From Demequina zhanjiangensis (lineage in GTDB: Bacteria > Actinomycetota > Actinomycetes > Actinomycetales > Demequinaceae), in the NCBI RefSeq assembly GCF_030418315.1, contig NZ_JAUHPV010000004.1:248001-312000 (forward strand): a stretch of DNA of 64,000 bases. Reading direction: 5' to 3'. A model generated the notes under the pieces. That model worked only from the letters and a program-made list of their open reading frames with translations. It had not been told where the DNA came from and ran no database searches. Within the stretch, counting starts at the first letter, position 1. Each line of letters starts with the position of its first letter. Position numbers and translations under genes: made by a program. Shown here in pieces: positions 33,465-44,691 of the stretch.

Positions 33465-33507
33465 ATGTAAACCGGTAAACAACTTGATGTCAACAGGTTG
33501 ACATCAA
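33465..33507 (-). promoter_or_regulatory. MarR promoter with overlapping 24-bp perfect palindrome
   Basis: TTGATGTCAAC-AG-GTTGACATCAA (33484-33507) is a perfect 11-bp inverted repeat. The minus-strand -35 TTGACA (33488-33493) is inside it, followed by 17 nt and -10 TTACAT (33465-33470). Confidence 0.8.
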
Positions 33508-33523
33508 GGGTGGCTCACTGGCG

Positions 33524-34522
33524 TCAGGGAGCCTCGTTCCACCAGCGCGCCACGCGCAGCGCGCCCAGCGTGATCCATCGGCTTGGAGTCCCTGCCGGTC
33601 CTTCGCCAGGGATCCAGGCGCGCCCGCGGATCACGCGCGCGAGCGGCCACCGACCGTCCGGCAGTCGCTGCGCCGCGAGCTCCTCGATCGCGTCGGCCAG
33701 GCGGATATCCGGAGTGCCGCCACGGTTCCTGAAGTGCTCGAGCCCGCGCAGGATGTCGTGCTGCCAGCGGGGCGGGAACGTGGGAAGCAGGTAGTCGGGG
33801 TCCGCGACCTCGCGCGTCGAGAGGCGCCGGAACAGGCGTCGTGCCAGGAGGTACTCCTCGCCGCCATGTCGGCGCTCGGCGACCACGTCCAGATCGGGAG
33901 CCTCGCCGCCCGGCGGCGGCAGCGTCCCCGCGCGGCCCGCGCGCTCGTAGGCGAGCAGCGCCTCCACGACCGCGATCGTCGTGTCGAAGGACCCCCGCAC
34001 CGAGCCGTTCTCCTGCTCGCAGTTCCAGCCGCCGTCGGCCATCTGCTCCGTCAGGAGGCGTGCCACGATCCCGCTCACGTCATGCCCGAAGTAGACGCCG
34101 GTGGCGACGGTCGCCGCGTTGATGCACGGCTCGACCTTGCCCGCGAAGAACTCCTCGCCCGCGTACTCCCAGCGCACGGCAGCGGTGGCCCGGGCCACCG
34201 CCTCGGCGACCACAGGATCAGACGGATCCGCGCCCAGCAGCCGCAGCTCGGTCAGCGTCGGTGCGGTCGAGGTCCACGGCTGGCCCTCGGCGCGCACGAT
34301 CTCCTCGTTCGCCCAGTCGGGCCAATGCGCGCCCGAGTCCCACGAACCGTCGTCCCTGCGCGCTCCGAGGATCGCGGCGCCCCACCCCTCACGCGCCACC
34401 TGGGCGCGGGCCTCCTGCACTTCGTCGGCCGACGCGTCGCGCAGATCGCGCAGCACCTGCCAGCGGATGGCCGGATCCGAGTCCAAGAGCCACCCGACGA
34501 CGTCAGCAGGAGCGCGATGCAT
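33524..34522 (-). CDS. Squalene-cyclase-like alpha/alpha-toroid hypothetical protein
   Basis: A 332-residue soluble protein resembling prenyltransferase/squalene-oxidase repeats: WQVLRDL, DGSWDSGAHWPDWANE, QMADGGWNCEQENGSVRGSFDTT and RLPDGRWPLARVIRG are QW-like motifs. It lacks the DxDD cyclase motif, so catalysis is doubtful. ATG 34522 is 6 nt after TAGCCT (34529-34534). It lies between the MarR operator and the acyltransferase-like membrane gene with no obvious partner. Confidence 0.7.
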   Translation of the reverse strand: MHRAPADVVGWLLDSDPAIRWQVLRDLRDASADEVQEARAQVAREGWGAAILGARRDDGSWDSGAHWPDWANEEIVRAEGQPWTSTAPTLTELRLLGADPSDPVVAEAVARATAAVRWEYAGEEFFAGKVEPCINAATVATGVYFGHDVSGIVARLLTEQMADGGWNCEQENGSVRGSFDTTIAVVEALLAYERAGRAGTLPPPGGEAPDLDVVAERRHGGEEYLLARRLFRRLSTREVADPDYLLPTFPPRWQHDILRGLEHFRNRGGTPDIRLADAIEELAAQRLPDGRWPLARVIRGRAWIPGEGPAGTPSRWITLGALRVARWWNEAP

Positions 34523-34549
34523 GAGGCGAGGCTATGCGCGGCAGGAGGA

Positions 34550-35644
34550 TCACGCGCGGCGACGGGAGTCGTAGGCTCCCGCGGCGGCATTCGACGCCCG
34601 GGTCATGACAGTCTCGAGCGGCCCCTGCGGGAACACCAGGCGCCACGCCCACGCGGCGACGGTGAACGTCACGAGCAGCACCACCAGAGCCGTGTTGCTC
34701 GGGTAGTAGACCATCTCCGGACCCACGAACGCGATGACGAACAGATGCGCGACGTACGCCGTGAAGGCCATCGCGCCCAGCGCGCGCACCGCCGAGAGCC
34801 CGCGGCCCGCTGCATCGGACAGCCACAGGCACACGCCGATCACCGCGACCGAGATGCCCGCGTTCGAGACGAGCTCCACGGGGCTGTACGAGTGCGGCTC
34901 CATCGACGCCCACCACGTGAACCAGCCGAACGCGCCATCGTCGAGCGGCCACGGCGGCATGCCGCCCAGGCCAAGCCCGAGCACCGCGACTCCGACGCCT
35001 GCGCATGCGCCGCCCACCACCATGGCGAGTCGCGTCGCCCCCGCGCGGAGGTCCAGCCGTGACAGCGCCAGCCCCACCAGCAGGTAGCCGGTCCAGACCA
35101 GAGCGGGGTAGTGGTGCCACCACAGGCGGTCGAGCAGGGGCACCGCGTCGAGCCCGGCACCCGAGGCCCACGACTGGATCCACGGCAGCACGAGTCCACC
35201 TCCGATGAGCAGGGTCACCGCGCCCGACCACAGCCAGGACGTCCGCCACGTGATCGCCAGCGACGCCATCAGCATCATCAGGCCGAGGTTCGGAAGGATC
35301 ACGTACACGGGTGTGCCCAGCGCCGTGACGATCACGCCGACCAGCACCAGAAGCATGGCCCTGACGGCCACCTTGACCCGTGCATGACCCGCCGATGGAC
35401 TGCGAGACGCGATGATCCCGATCGACACCCCCGCGAGCACCGCGAACAGCGCCGAGGAGCGGCCGCTCGCCACCCACAGCCACTCCCAGCCATGGCCGGA
35501 GCCGCCCGCGCCGTCGTCCCCGATGTGCGCCGCGACCATGCCGATGAACGCGATCGCCCTGGCAAGGTCCAGGCCGCCGATCCTCGCGCGGTCCAACGCG
35601 GGCTGCGCCGCGGCGCGCGCAGGCGTCGTGTCACCGAAGGTCAT
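34550..35644 (-). CDS. Membrane protein of the DUF418/HGSNAT-like acyltransferase type
   Basis: A 364-residue membrane protein with about ten hydrophobic segments. RIGGLDLARAIAFIGMVAAHI is the start typical of heparan-alpha-glucosaminide N-acetyltransferase/DUF418/DUF1624 proteins; later GAMAFTAYVAHLFVIAF matches their C-terminal half. These transfer acyl groups to cell-surface or lysosomal glycans in known cases; the acceptor here is unknown. ATG 35644 is 6 nt after TAGCCT (35651-35656), probably leaderless. Confidence 0.75.
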   Translation of the reverse strand: MTFGDTTPARAAAQPALDRARIGGLDLARAIAFIGMVAAHIGDDGAGGSGHGWEWLWVASGRSSALFAVLAGVSIGIIASRSPSAGHARVKVAVRAMLLVLVGVIVTALGTPVYVILPNLGLMMLMASLAITWRTSWLWSGAVTLLIGGGLVLPWIQSWASGAGLDAVPLLDRLWWHHYPALVWTGYLLVGLALSRLDLRAGATRLAMVVGGACAGVGVAVLGLGLGGMPPWPLDDGAFGWFTWWASMEPHSYSPVELVSNAGISVAVIGVCLWLSDAAGRGLSAVRALGAMAFTAYVAHLFVIAFVGPEMVYYPSNTALVVLLVTFTVAAWAWRLVFPQGPLETVMTRASNAAAGAYDSRRRA

Positions 35645-35653
35645 GCGTGAAGG

Positions 35654-36142
35654 CTACGCGGCGGGCACGCCGGCGGCGTCGAGCACGCCCTGCGCCCAGT
35701 CGTAGTGCCCTCCCAGGCACTCGTGCGCCACGTCGGCGAACGCCTCGTTGCCCAGCCACTCCACCTCGTCCGTGGAGGTCAGCTGCTCGTCGTCGAGCGT
35801 GCCCAGCGCCGCGACCGCGTCGTCATGGGAGGCGACGAAGGCCGCACGCGCAGCCGCATAGTCGAGGTCCTTGAACCGGTCGTAGAGGGAGTCGTTCAGC
35901 GAGGCCAGGTCGCGCCACGTGTACCCGTCGGCGGGATAGGCGGTGGTCTGCCCTGTGCGGATCGCCTCCACCCAATCCAGGAACATCAGATGCCACCCAT
36001 GCAGATGCGTGAGGACGTCCGCCACGCGCCGACCCAGGTAGGCGTCGCCCAGCGCGAAGTCGGGCGACGCGTCGGTCCTGGCGAGAAGCGAGTCCAGGCC
36101 CTCCGCGGCGGCATCGATCACCTGCTGACGGTTCCGGGGCAT
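35654..36142 (-). CDS. ClbS/DfsB-family four-helix-bundle protein
   Basis: A 162-residue protein: MPRNRQQVIDAAAEGLDSLLA, VADVLTHLHGWHLMFLDWVEAIRTG, WRDLASLND and HECLGGHYDWAQ match the ClbS/DfsB (DinB-like) family. ClbS hydrolyses or binds DNA-damaging colibactin-like compounds, and other members are uncharacterised. ATG 36142 is 6 nt after TACGAT (36149-36154), favouring a leaderless start over the longer frame at 36163. It is divergent from the FAA hydrolase gene. Confidence 0.85.
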   Translation of the reverse strand: MPRNRQQVIDAAAEGLDSLLARTDASPDFALGDAYLGRRVADVLTHLHGWHLMFLDWVEAIRTGQTTAYPADGYTWRDLASLNDSLYDRFKDLDYAAARAAFVASHDDAVAALGTLDDEQLTSTDEVEWLGNEAFADVAHECLGGHYDWAQGVLDAAGVPAA

Positions 36143-36205
36143 GCCGCCATCGTAGGCACGCACGCCCCGGCGGCGCGCGGCGGCCGACGCACTAGGCTGG
36201 AGCCC

Positions 36206-36994
36206 ATGCGCATCGCACGATTCACGACCGGAGAAGACCCCCGCTACGCGATCGTCGACGGCGAGCCGGGCTCAGAGGAGCTCGTGGTGCTCACCGGCGA
36301 CCCGATGTTCGTCCCGGGCCAGCCGACGGGCGAGCGGATCCCTCTCGACAGCGACGAGGTGCGGCTCCTCGCACCCGTCATCCCGCGTTCCAAGGCCGTG
36401 TGCCTGGGCCGCAACTACGCGGAGCACGCGAAGGAGATGGGCAACGCCATCCCCGACTCGGAGATGCCGATCCTCTTCCTCAAGCCCAACACCGCCGTCG
36501 TCGGCCCCGACGACCCGATCGTCGTCCCCGCGTACAGCCAGGACGTGCAGATCGAGGCCGAGCTGGCGATCATCATCGGCCGCATCTGCAAGGAGGTCGC
36601 GCCGGAGAATGCCGAGCAGTACATCTACGGCTACACCTGCGCGAACGACGTGACGGCTCGAGACCTGCAGCGCCAGGAGAACCAGTGGTTCCGCGCCAAG
36701 GCCTTCGACTCCTCGCTGCCGCTCGGCCCGTGGATCGAGACCGACCTGGCCCACGACGACGTCCGCATCACCGCACGCGTCAACGGCGACACCACGCAGG
36801 ACGCCTCCACCCAGGACATGCTCGTCGACGTGATGAACGCCGTCGCCGCAGTCTCCGAGGTGACGACGCTCCTGCCGGGCGACGTCATCCTCACCGGCAC
36901 CCCCGCAGGGGTCACCACCGTCGACCACGGCGACGTGGTCGAGGTCGAGATCGAGGACCTCGGCGTCCTCCGCAACCCGGTGATCCGCCGCTAG
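36206..36994 (+). CDS. Fumarylacetoacetate hydrolase family protein
   Basis: A 262-residue FAH-fold protein. CLGRNYAEHAKEMG, PILFLKPNTAVVGPDDPIV, QDVQIEAELAIIIGR (metal-ligand Glu pair), GYTCANDVTARDLQ and KAFDSSLPLGPWI are family signatures. The metal would be Mg2+ or Mn2+ and the substrate a beta-diketo-type acid or oxaloacetate-like compound. TAGGCT (36193-36198) is 7 nt before ATG 36206. It precedes gltX with a gap of 48 nt; this order is also known from other actinobacteria, but the functional link is not clear. Confidence 0.93.
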   Translation: MRIARFTTGEDPRYAIVDGEPGSEELVVLTGDPMFVPGQPTGERIPLDSDEVRLLAPVIPRSKAVCLGRNYAEHAKEMGNAIPDSEMPILFLKPNTAVVGPDDPIVVPAYSQDVQIEAELAIIIGRICKEVAPENAEQYIYGYTCANDVTARDLQRQENQWFRAKAFDSSLPLGPWIETDLAHDDVRITARVNGDTTQDASTQDMLVDVMNAVAAVSEVTTLLPGDVILTGTPAGVTTVDHGDVVEVEIEDLGVLRNPVIRR

Positions 36995-37042
36995 CGCCCC
37001 ACCCGCTTCCTCACCCCTTCGAAGATCTGAGCAAAGAGAGCA

Positions 37043-38530
37043 ATGAGCAAGGTTCGCGTCCGCTTCTGTCCCTCGCCCACGGGCACGCCGCACGTCGGTC
37101 TGATCCGCACGGCGCTGTTCAACTGGGCCTACGCCCGCCACACCGGGGGCGACCTGGTGTTCCGCATCGAGGACACCGACGCCGAGCGTGACAGCGAGGA
37201 GTCGTTCCACCAGCTGCTCGACGCTCTGTCGTGGCTCGGCATCACCTACGACGAGGGCCCCGACATCGGCGGCCCGTACGCGCCCTACCGTCAGAGCCAG
37301 CGTCACGACCTCCACAACGAGGTCGTCGCCAAGCTGCTCGAGGGCGGCTACGCGTACGAGGCGTTCTCCACGCCTGAGGAGGTCGAGGCACGCCACAAGG
37401 CCGCCGGCCGCGACCCTAAGCTCGGTTACGACAACTTCGACCGCGACCTCACGGAGGAGCAGAAGGCCGCGTACCGCGCCGAGGGACGTCAGCCGGTGCT
37501 GCGCATGCGCATGCCCGACGAGGACATCACGTTCACGGACCTGATCCGCGGCGACGTCACCTTCCCTGCGGGCAGCATCCCCGACTATGTGATCGTGCGT
37601 GGCAACGGCGTCCCGCTGTACACGCTCGTCAACCCCGTGGACGACGCGACGCAGAAGATCACCCACGTCCTGCGCGGCGAGGACCTGCTGTCCTCGACCC
37701 CGCGCCAGATCGTGCTGTTCCGCGCGCTCGTCGCGCTCGGCTACGCCGACGTGGTGCCCGAGTACGCGCACATGCCGATGGTCACCGGCGAGGGCAACAA
37801 GAAGCTCTCCAAGCGTGCTCCCGAGTCCAACCTGTTCCTTCACCGGGAGCGCGGCTTCCTGCCCGAGGGCCTGCTGAACTACCTGGCGCTGCTGGGCTGG
37901 AGCATCGGCCCGGACCGCGACGTGTTCACGGTCAACGAGCTGATCGCCGCGTTCGACATCAAGGACGTCACGCCCAACGCCTCGCGATTCGACCTCAAGA
38001 AGGCTGAGGCGATCAACGCCGACCACATGCGCATGCTTCCGCTCGGCGACTTCTCCGCACGCCTGGTGCCGTACCTGCATGCCGCAGGGCTCGTCGGCTC
38101 TGCGGACGTGCGCGAGCTCAGCCCCAACGAGGAGCAGATCCTCGCCGAGGCGGCTCCGCTCGTCCAGACGCGCATGCAGCTCCTGGGGGAGGCGCCCGGC
38201 ATGCTCGGCTTCCTGTTCCTGGGAGACGAGCAGATCGCGTTCGACGAGACCGCGATCGCCAAGCTGCCCGAGAACGCCGTCGAGATCCTCGATGCCGCGA
38301 TCGAGGTGCTGACCGGGCTCGAGGACTTTGGCCCCGACGCCCAGCAGGAGGCGCTGCGCGCGAAGCTCGTGGACGAGATGGGCATCAAGCCGCGCTTCGC
38401 GTTCGGCCCGCTGCGTGTCGCCGTCACCGGCCGCCAGGTCTCGCCGCCCCTGTTCGAGTCGATGGAGATCCTCGGCAAGGACCACGCGCTTGTCCGTCTG
38501 AACCGCCTCAAGGCGGCGCTGACGGCGTGA
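37043..38530 (+). CDS. gltX: Glutamate--tRNA ligase
   Basis: A 495-residue class I synthetase. The HIGH-type motif is [20 protein letters not shown] (residues about 12-31) and the KMSKS-type motif is [10 protein letters not shown] (about 251-260). [16 protein letters not shown] and [14 protein letters not shown] are family typical. It charges tRNA(Glu), and possibly tRNA(Gln) in organisms using the amidotransferase route. AAGAGAG upstream of ATG 37043 serves as the RBS. It is followed by a GTGA overlap with a GNAT gene. Confidence 0.97.
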   Translation: MSKVRVRFCPSPTGTPHVGLIRTALFNWAYARHTGGDLVFRIEDTDAERDSEESFHQLLDALSWLGITYDEGPDIGGPYAPYRQSQRHDLHNEVVAKLLEGGYAYEAFSTPEEVEARHKAAGRDPKLGYDNFDRDLTEEQKAAYRAEGRQPVLRMRMPDEDITFTDLIRGDVTFPAGSIPDYVIVRGNGVPLYTLVNPVDDATQKITHVLRGEDLLSSTPRQIVLFRALVALGYADVVPEYAHMPMVTGEGNKKLSKRAPESNLFLHRERGFLPEGLLNYLALLGWSIGPDRDVFTVNELIAAFDIKDVTPNASRFDLKKAEAINADHMRMLPLGDFSARLVPYLHAAGLVGSADVRELSPNEEQILAEAAPLVQTRMQLLGEAPGMLGFLFLGDEQIAFDETAIAKLPENAVEILDAAIEVLTGLEDFGPDAQQEALRAKLVDEMGIKPRFAFGPLRVAVTGRQVSPPLFESMEILGKDHALVRLNRLKAALTA

Positions 38531-39132
38531 CCACGTCGCACCCTGGCGCGGGCGGCCCGGGCGTCGGCGACGACGCCTGGGTGACGCCAGTGCTCCAAGG
38601 TGAGCACGTGCTCCTGCGTCCCTACCGGGACAGCGACGCCGACGCGCTGTGGGAGATGGTGCAGGACGAGGAGGGCGCCAACCTCACGGCGACCACCGCC
38701 ACGTTCACCCGCGATCAGACCGACGCGTGGGTGGGGACGATCGCCGCCGCCCAGGACCGCCTGGACTGGGTGATCGAGGAGCGCGATGCGGGCGTCTACG
38801 CGGGCGAGGTGGTGCTCAACGAGCGCAACCTGGACGAAGGCACCGCGAACTTCCGCATCGCCCTGCGCGGGCCCGGCTGGTACGGACGCGGTCTCGGCTC
38901 GGAAGCGACCATGCTCGTGTGCCGCTACGCGTTCGAGACGCTCGGCCTTCGCCGCCTCACCCTGGGCGTGCTCGCCCGCAACCCGCGCGCGCAGCGCGTC
39001 TACGAGAAGGCCGGCTTCCTGGTCTCCGGGACTGAGCACGAGGACGGCGAGGACTGGATCGACATGGAACTCACCGCGCAGCGGTGGCGCGACGTCGCCG
39101 AGGGCATCGGGGGAGAGGTGGACCGTGACTGA
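38527..39132 (+). CDS. GNAT-family N-acetyltransferase
   Basis: A 201-residue acetyltransferase of the RimJ/RimL branch: [89 protein letters not shown]. The acetyl-CoA loop is WYGRGLGSE. The target is unknown. The GTG start overlaps the gltX stop by 4 nt, and the 3' end overlaps the HAD gene by 8 nt, so the three are one operon. Confidence 0.9.
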   Translation: MTTSHPGAGGPGVGDDAWVTPVLQGEHVLLRPYRDSDADALWEMVQDEEGANLTATTATFTRDQTDAWVGTIAAAQDRLDWVIEERDAGVYAGEVVLNERNLDEGTANFRIALRGPGWYGRGLGSEATMLVCRYAFETLGLRRLTLGVLARNPRAQRVYEKAGFLVSGTEHEDGEDWIDMELTAQRWRDVAEGIGGEVDRD

Positions 39133-39859
39133 GATCCGTGCCGTCCTGTTCGACGTGGACGACACGCTCGTCGACACCCGCGGAGCGTTCCGGCATGCGC
39201 TTGCCTCCGTCGCCGTCGACTACCTGGACGAGGGTGTGGATCACGAGGAGCTCGTCCACTTCTGGAGGGCCGACGCGAACGGCTGGTATCGCGCCCACAC
39301 CCGCGGCGAGATGACGCACCGTGAGCAGCGGCACCGTCGGGCCAACGACCTTCACCTCGAGTTCGGCGGACCGTTCCTGGACGACGCCGACTACCAGCGG
39401 TGGGACGACGCCTTCGAGCGGTACTTCCAGCAGGGCTGGGAGGCGCATGGGGACGCCGGCGGCGTGCTCGACGCGCTGGACCAGGCCGGCATCCCGTACG
39501 GCGGGCTCTCCAACGCCGACAGCGCCTACCAGGTGAAGAAGCTCGACGCGTGCGGGCTCTCGCGCGTGCCGATGCTGGTGGGAGTCGACACGATCGGCGT
39601 CGGCAAGCCCGACCCACGCGTCTACCACCTCGCGTGCGAGCGGCTCGGCTTCGCGCCCGAGGAGGTGGCGTACGTCGGCGACGAGTTCGACGTGGATCCC
39701 TACGGGGCCCGCGAGGCCGGCCTGGGGCTCGGCGTCTGGATCGAGCGTCCCGGCGCGCACTCGCGCGACGTGGACGGGCTGGCGGGCGACGGCGTCGTCC
39801 GTGACCGCCTGGTGCGGATCGACACTCTCGCGGCGCTTCCCGGGCTGCTGGGCGCCTGA
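39125..39859 (+). CDS. HAD-superfamily hydrolase
   Basis: A 244-residue haloacid-dehalogenase-like phosphatase. Motif I is FDVDDTLVDT, motif II is the Ser/Asn of GLSNADSAYQ, motif III is Lys in VKKLDACG or GVGKPDPRVYHLA, and motif IV is YVGDEFDVDPYGAREAG. An alpha-helical cap spans about residues 18-95. The phosphate ester is unknown. GTG 39125 overlaps the GNAT stop by 8 nt. A small hairpin (39866-39885) follows the stop. Confidence 0.9.
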   Translation: MTEIRAVLFDVDDTLVDTRGAFRHALASVAVDYLDEGVDHEELVHFWRADANGWYRAHTRGEMTHREQRHRRANDLHLEFGGPFLDDADYQRWDDAFERYFQQGWEAHGDAGGVLDALDQAGIPYGGLSNADSAYQVKKLDACGLSRVPMLVGVDTIGVGKPDPRVYHLACERLGFAPEEVAYVGDEFDVDPYGAREAGLGLGVWIERPGAHSRDVDGLAGDGVVRDRLVRIDTLAALPGLLGA

Positions 39860-39865
39860 CACGGG

Positions 39866-39885
39866 ACCCGCTCTTTCTGGCGGGT
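39866..39885 (+). terminator. Weak hairpin after the gltX operon
   Basis: ACCCGC (39866-39871) pairs with GCGGGT (39880-39885) around an 8-nt loop containing TCTTTCT, 7 nt after the HAD stop. Confidence 0.4.
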
Positions 39886-39972
39886 GAGGCCGCCTGGCCG
39901 TGCGTGGGACGCCCGACGCCGGCGCCGCTTCCCCTGGCGCACTGGTGAGGCTCTGCCTACCATGACGGGAAG

Positions 39973-40995
39973 ATGCCGCTCATCGCGCCAGACCCCGACG
40001 TCGTGGAGGTGCGGCCCCAGCGTCGCCGCCATCCCGGCCTTGTCGTGCTGGGCACGATCCTCGTCGCAGCCGCACTGGTGTGGGGCGGCTTCACCGCCGC
40101 GACGGACGGCGAGGACGTTGATCTCCCCACGCCGGACCCGCAGGCGGCCACCGTCCTGACCCCCGCGCAGAAGACGGCGCTCGCGTGGAACGAGTGGCTT
40201 GCGGAGCAGCGCGAGGCCGAGTGCCTGCGTGACCGCGGCTTCTTCGCGCTGCCGGCTCTCGAGGCCTACCGGGCCGAGGTGAGCGAGGTCGCCGCGCTTC
40301 TCACGGTCCACGCAGTCGAGCCCGCCACCTTCGCGCGGTACCTCCCGCGCGAGCAGGGCGTCGCTTTGGAGCTTGTCCGCAGCATCGAGGGCGGTGGGTG
40401 CCGGGTCGACCGGAGCCTCGTGAACATCGACGACGCTGCCGTGACGGAGGCGGCCGTGCAGGCTGCGCGATCCGACTCAGCGTTCCGCGACTATCTGGCC
40501 GAGTCGCTGTGGGTCGATGCGAACCGCGCCGTGGTGCTCGCCGCCTACCTCGATGCTGTCGAGCCCGGCGGGCTGACGGGAGGGGAGTGGGACGGGGCAG
40601 TCGCGTCGACGGCGCTGCGCGACGCGGTGTCGATCGCCGAGGACTCGACCGAGTGGGCGCCCTTCGCCAGCTCGGAGGGCGTCGACTACGTCCAGGCCTG
40701 GGGCGAGGATCCGCATGGCGCGGCCGTCCTGCTCAGGGTGGAGCCGGCCGGGAGCGAGCACCGCTCACCGATCCTGTGGGGCTCCCCGGAGCGCCCGGTC
40801 GTGTGCGGCGACGTGCAGGTATCCCTGTCGATGGGGAACGTGCTGGTGAACTACGACGGGCCTCAACGTGGCACCGTGTTCGATATCCGGCGCGCGCTCG
40901 ACGAGCGGTGGTGCGAGATCGGCGTCGAAGCTCACGGCGGCGCGCCCGAGGCACCGGGGGCGGGGACTGGCGCGGACGGCGCAGCACAGCAGTGA
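39973..40995 (+). CDS. Single-pass membrane protein, function unknown
   Basis: A 340-residue protein with a short basic cytoplasmic tail (RPQRRRHPG), one membrane helix at about residues 22-42 and a large extracytoplasmic domain. The domain has cysteines at AECLRDRG, GGGCRVDR, VVCGDVQ and RWCEIG, four in all, which could form two disulfides. The C-terminal end is Gly/Ala-rich. No family is recognised. TACCAT lies 9 nt before ATG 39973. It stands between the gltX operon and tRNA-Gln. Confidence 0.7.
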   Translation: MPLIAPDPDVVEVRPQRRRHPGLVVLGTILVAAALVWGGFTAATDGEDVDLPTPDPQAATVLTPAQKTALAWNEWLAEQREAECLRDRGFFALPALEAYRAEVSEVAALLTVHAVEPATFARYLPREQGVALELVRSIEGGGCRVDRSLVNIDDAAVTEAAVQAARSDSAFRDYLAESLWVDANRAVVLAAYLDAVEPGGLTGGEWDGAVASTALRDAVSIAEDSTEWAPFASSEGVDYVQAWGEDPHGAAVLLRVEPAGSEHRSPILWGSPERPVVCGDVQVSLSMGNVLVNYDGPQRGTVFDIRRALDERWCEIGVEAHGGAPEAPGAGTGADGAAQQ

Positions 40996-41022
40996 CGTCT
41001 GCCACGCCCGGCCGACGTTGGT

Positions 41023-41051
41023 TTGGGTCACGGCCGATCATCCGGTACAGT
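41023..41051 (+). promoter_or_regulatory. Promoter of the tRNA-Gln gene
   Basis: -35 TTGGGT (41023-41028), a 17-nt spacer and -10 TACAGT (41046-41051), 27 nt before the mature tRNA 5' end. Confidence 0.65.
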
Positions 41052-41077
41052 TGTCTCTCGGTTCGGTTACGAACCAA

Positions 41078-41149
41078 TGGCCTATGGTGTAATTGGCAGC
41101 ACGCCGGTTTCTGGTACCGTCAGTCGAGGTTCGAGTCCTTGTAGGCCAG
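41078..41149 (+). tRNA. tRNA-Gln (anticodon CUG)
   Basis: A 72-nt cloverleaf without CCA. The acceptor stem TGGCCTA pairs with TAGGCCA, the T arm holds GAGGTTCGAGTCCTTG, and the anticodon CTG is at 41111-41113 within TTCTGGT. The top pair of the anticodon stem is a C-T mismatch, where common bacterial tRNA-Gln has A-T. A promoter lies before it and a terminator after it. Confidence 0.93.
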
Positions 41150-41154
41150 CGCAG

Positions 41155-41177
41155 AACCCGCCCTTGAGGCGGGTTTT
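41155..41177 (+). terminator. Rho-independent terminator of tRNA-Gln
   Basis: AACCCGCC (41155-41162), loop CTTGA and GGCGGGTT (41168-41175) followed by TT, starting 6 nt after the tRNA. Confidence 0.85.
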
Positions 41178-41247
41178 CGTGTCTCTGGTGGCGACGACGC
41201 CCATCGATCCGGAGCTCGCCGGAGCGCTCTGAGGGGGAGAAGGCAAG

Positions 41248-42390
41248 ATGGCGGCAGCAGGCCCCCAGTGGCTCGAGCGGCGACGCCGCGAGAAGCGCTA
41301 CGCCGAGCAGGCGCGTGTGGAGTCGGGCTCCGCCGGGCCGGTCGCTCCCATCGTCGACCCGCCTGAGTCCGCCGCTCGCCTCTCGACTGTGGCGACTCCC
41401 CACCGGTGGCGCTACCGGCGCACCGCGCCCGCCTCACGGGCCGACTGGAGCGCCATCCGATTCCATGACGGCGCCCCCATCTCGTTCATCGAGCCGCTCG
41501 TGTCGTCGATGCCCGAGCAGGGCATCGGTCTCCTCCCCGACGCTCACGTCTACGGGTCGCAGGGCTGGCCCGTCACACGCGACGGCTGCCTCGTGATCGA
41601 CGCGGTCGGCGTGCACCGCCAGCGGCGGTACCGGAAGTTCCAGGACCCGACCCAGACGTCACGTCCGGTGCGCCTCGAGGGCACCGTGCTCAATCTCAGC
41701 TCGATCTTCAGCGCCACGAACTACGGTCATGCCCTGCTTGACGGCCTGGGGCGCCTTGGCATCCTGCTCGACGCGGGCATCGACCCCAGGAGCATCGATC
41801 ACGTTCTCATGCCGGGCTTCCCTGGGAAAGCGTTCCCGCGTCTTCTGGAGGGCGCGGGCCTGGACCCGGCCAAGGCGATCAGCCTGGAACGCCGCAGCTC
41901 GTACCGCTGCGATGAGCTGTGGCAGCCGACGTTCCCCGGCCGGCTCAGGCACTACACCGCCGCGCCTGCGCGGTTCATGCGCGCGGCCGGAATCGCGCCT
42001 GCAGGTTCAGGTCGGCGGTTGCTGATCCTCCGCAAGGGCGCGGCGCGCGCGGTCGCGAATGTCGAGGAGATGGAAAGGATCGCCCGGCAGTACGACCTCG
42101 AGCTGTACGAGCCGCAGGACTCGGCGTTCTCGCCCGCGGACTTCGCGGCCGCGGATCTTGTCGTGAGCGCCCACGGTGCCAACATGGCGGACATCGCTGC
42201 GATGGCGCCGGGGTCCAAGGTGGTGGAGCTGATGCCGAGCAGCCACCGCTACCCCTACTTCGCCACGCTCGGAGTGTCCGCGGGGCTCGACTACACGATC
42301 CTGGACGGCCGGTCGCTCCCGGGCGATCACCTGGCGGACTTCACCGTCGACGGAGACGCGCTACGCAGCGTGCTCGATCGTCTCGGCTGA
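41248..42390 (+). CDS. GT61-family glycosyltransferase (DUF563 type)
   Basis: A 380-residue soluble protein. The C-terminal region RRLLILRKGAARAVANVEEMERIARQYDLELYEPQD... LVVSAHGANMADIAAMAPGSKVVELMPSSHRYPYFATL is the GT61/EOGT-like fold, with NYGHALLDGLGRLGIL earlier. Such enzymes transfer pentoses or HexNAc onto glycans; donor and acceptor are unknown here. RBS GGGGGAGAAGG precedes ATG 41248. It is alone among polysaccharide genes, and a strong hairpin separates it from clpB. Confidence 0.85.
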   Translation: MAAAGPQWLERRRREKRYAEQARVESGSAGPVAPIVDPPESAARLSTVATPHRWRYRRTAPASRADWSAIRFHDGAPISFIEPLVSSMPEQGIGLLPDAHVYGSQGWPVTRDGCLVIDAVGVHRQRRYRKFQDPTQTSRPVRLEGTVLNLSSIFSATNYGHALLDGLGRLGILLDAGIDPRSIDHVLMPGFPGKAFPRLLEGAGLDPAKAISLERRSSYRCDELWQPTFPGRLRHYTAAPARFMRAAGIAPAGSGRRLLILRKGAARAVANVEEMERIARQYDLELYEPQDSAFSPADFAAADLVVSAHGANMADIAAMAPGSKVVELMPSSHRYPYFATLGVSAGLDYTILDGRSLPGDHLADFTVDGDALRSVLDRLG

Positions 42391-42420
42391 GGCCCCGCGC
42401 CGCGTGAGCGGCACGGGGCC
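42391..42420. terminator. Bidirectional terminator between GT61 and clpB genes
   Basis: GGCCCCG and GCCGC pair with GCGGC and CGGGGCC around a GTGA loop (42391-42420), starting right after the GT61 stop and 13 nt from the clpB stop. Confidence 0.75.
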
Positions 42421-42433
42421 CTGACCGGCGTGG

Positions 42434-44599
<2,166 letters not shown>

Positions 44600-44635
44600 G
44601 GTGTCCTCCTCTGTCTTCAAGTCCGTGACGATAGG

Positions 44636-44656
44636 GTTGAGTCTGTCACGCTCAAC
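44636..44656 (-). promoter_or_regulatory. HAIR operator (HspR) with clpB promoter
   Basis: GTTGAGT-N7-GCTCAAC on the plus strand matches the HspR inverted repeat CTTGAGT-N7-ACTCAAG. On the minus strand -35 TTGAGC lies in the right arm and -10 TATCGT follows after 16 nt, so HspR binding would block the promoter. Confidence 0.85.
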
Positions 44657-44691
44657 TTTACATAACGCGGGGTCGATCGACAAGAGGGGAC

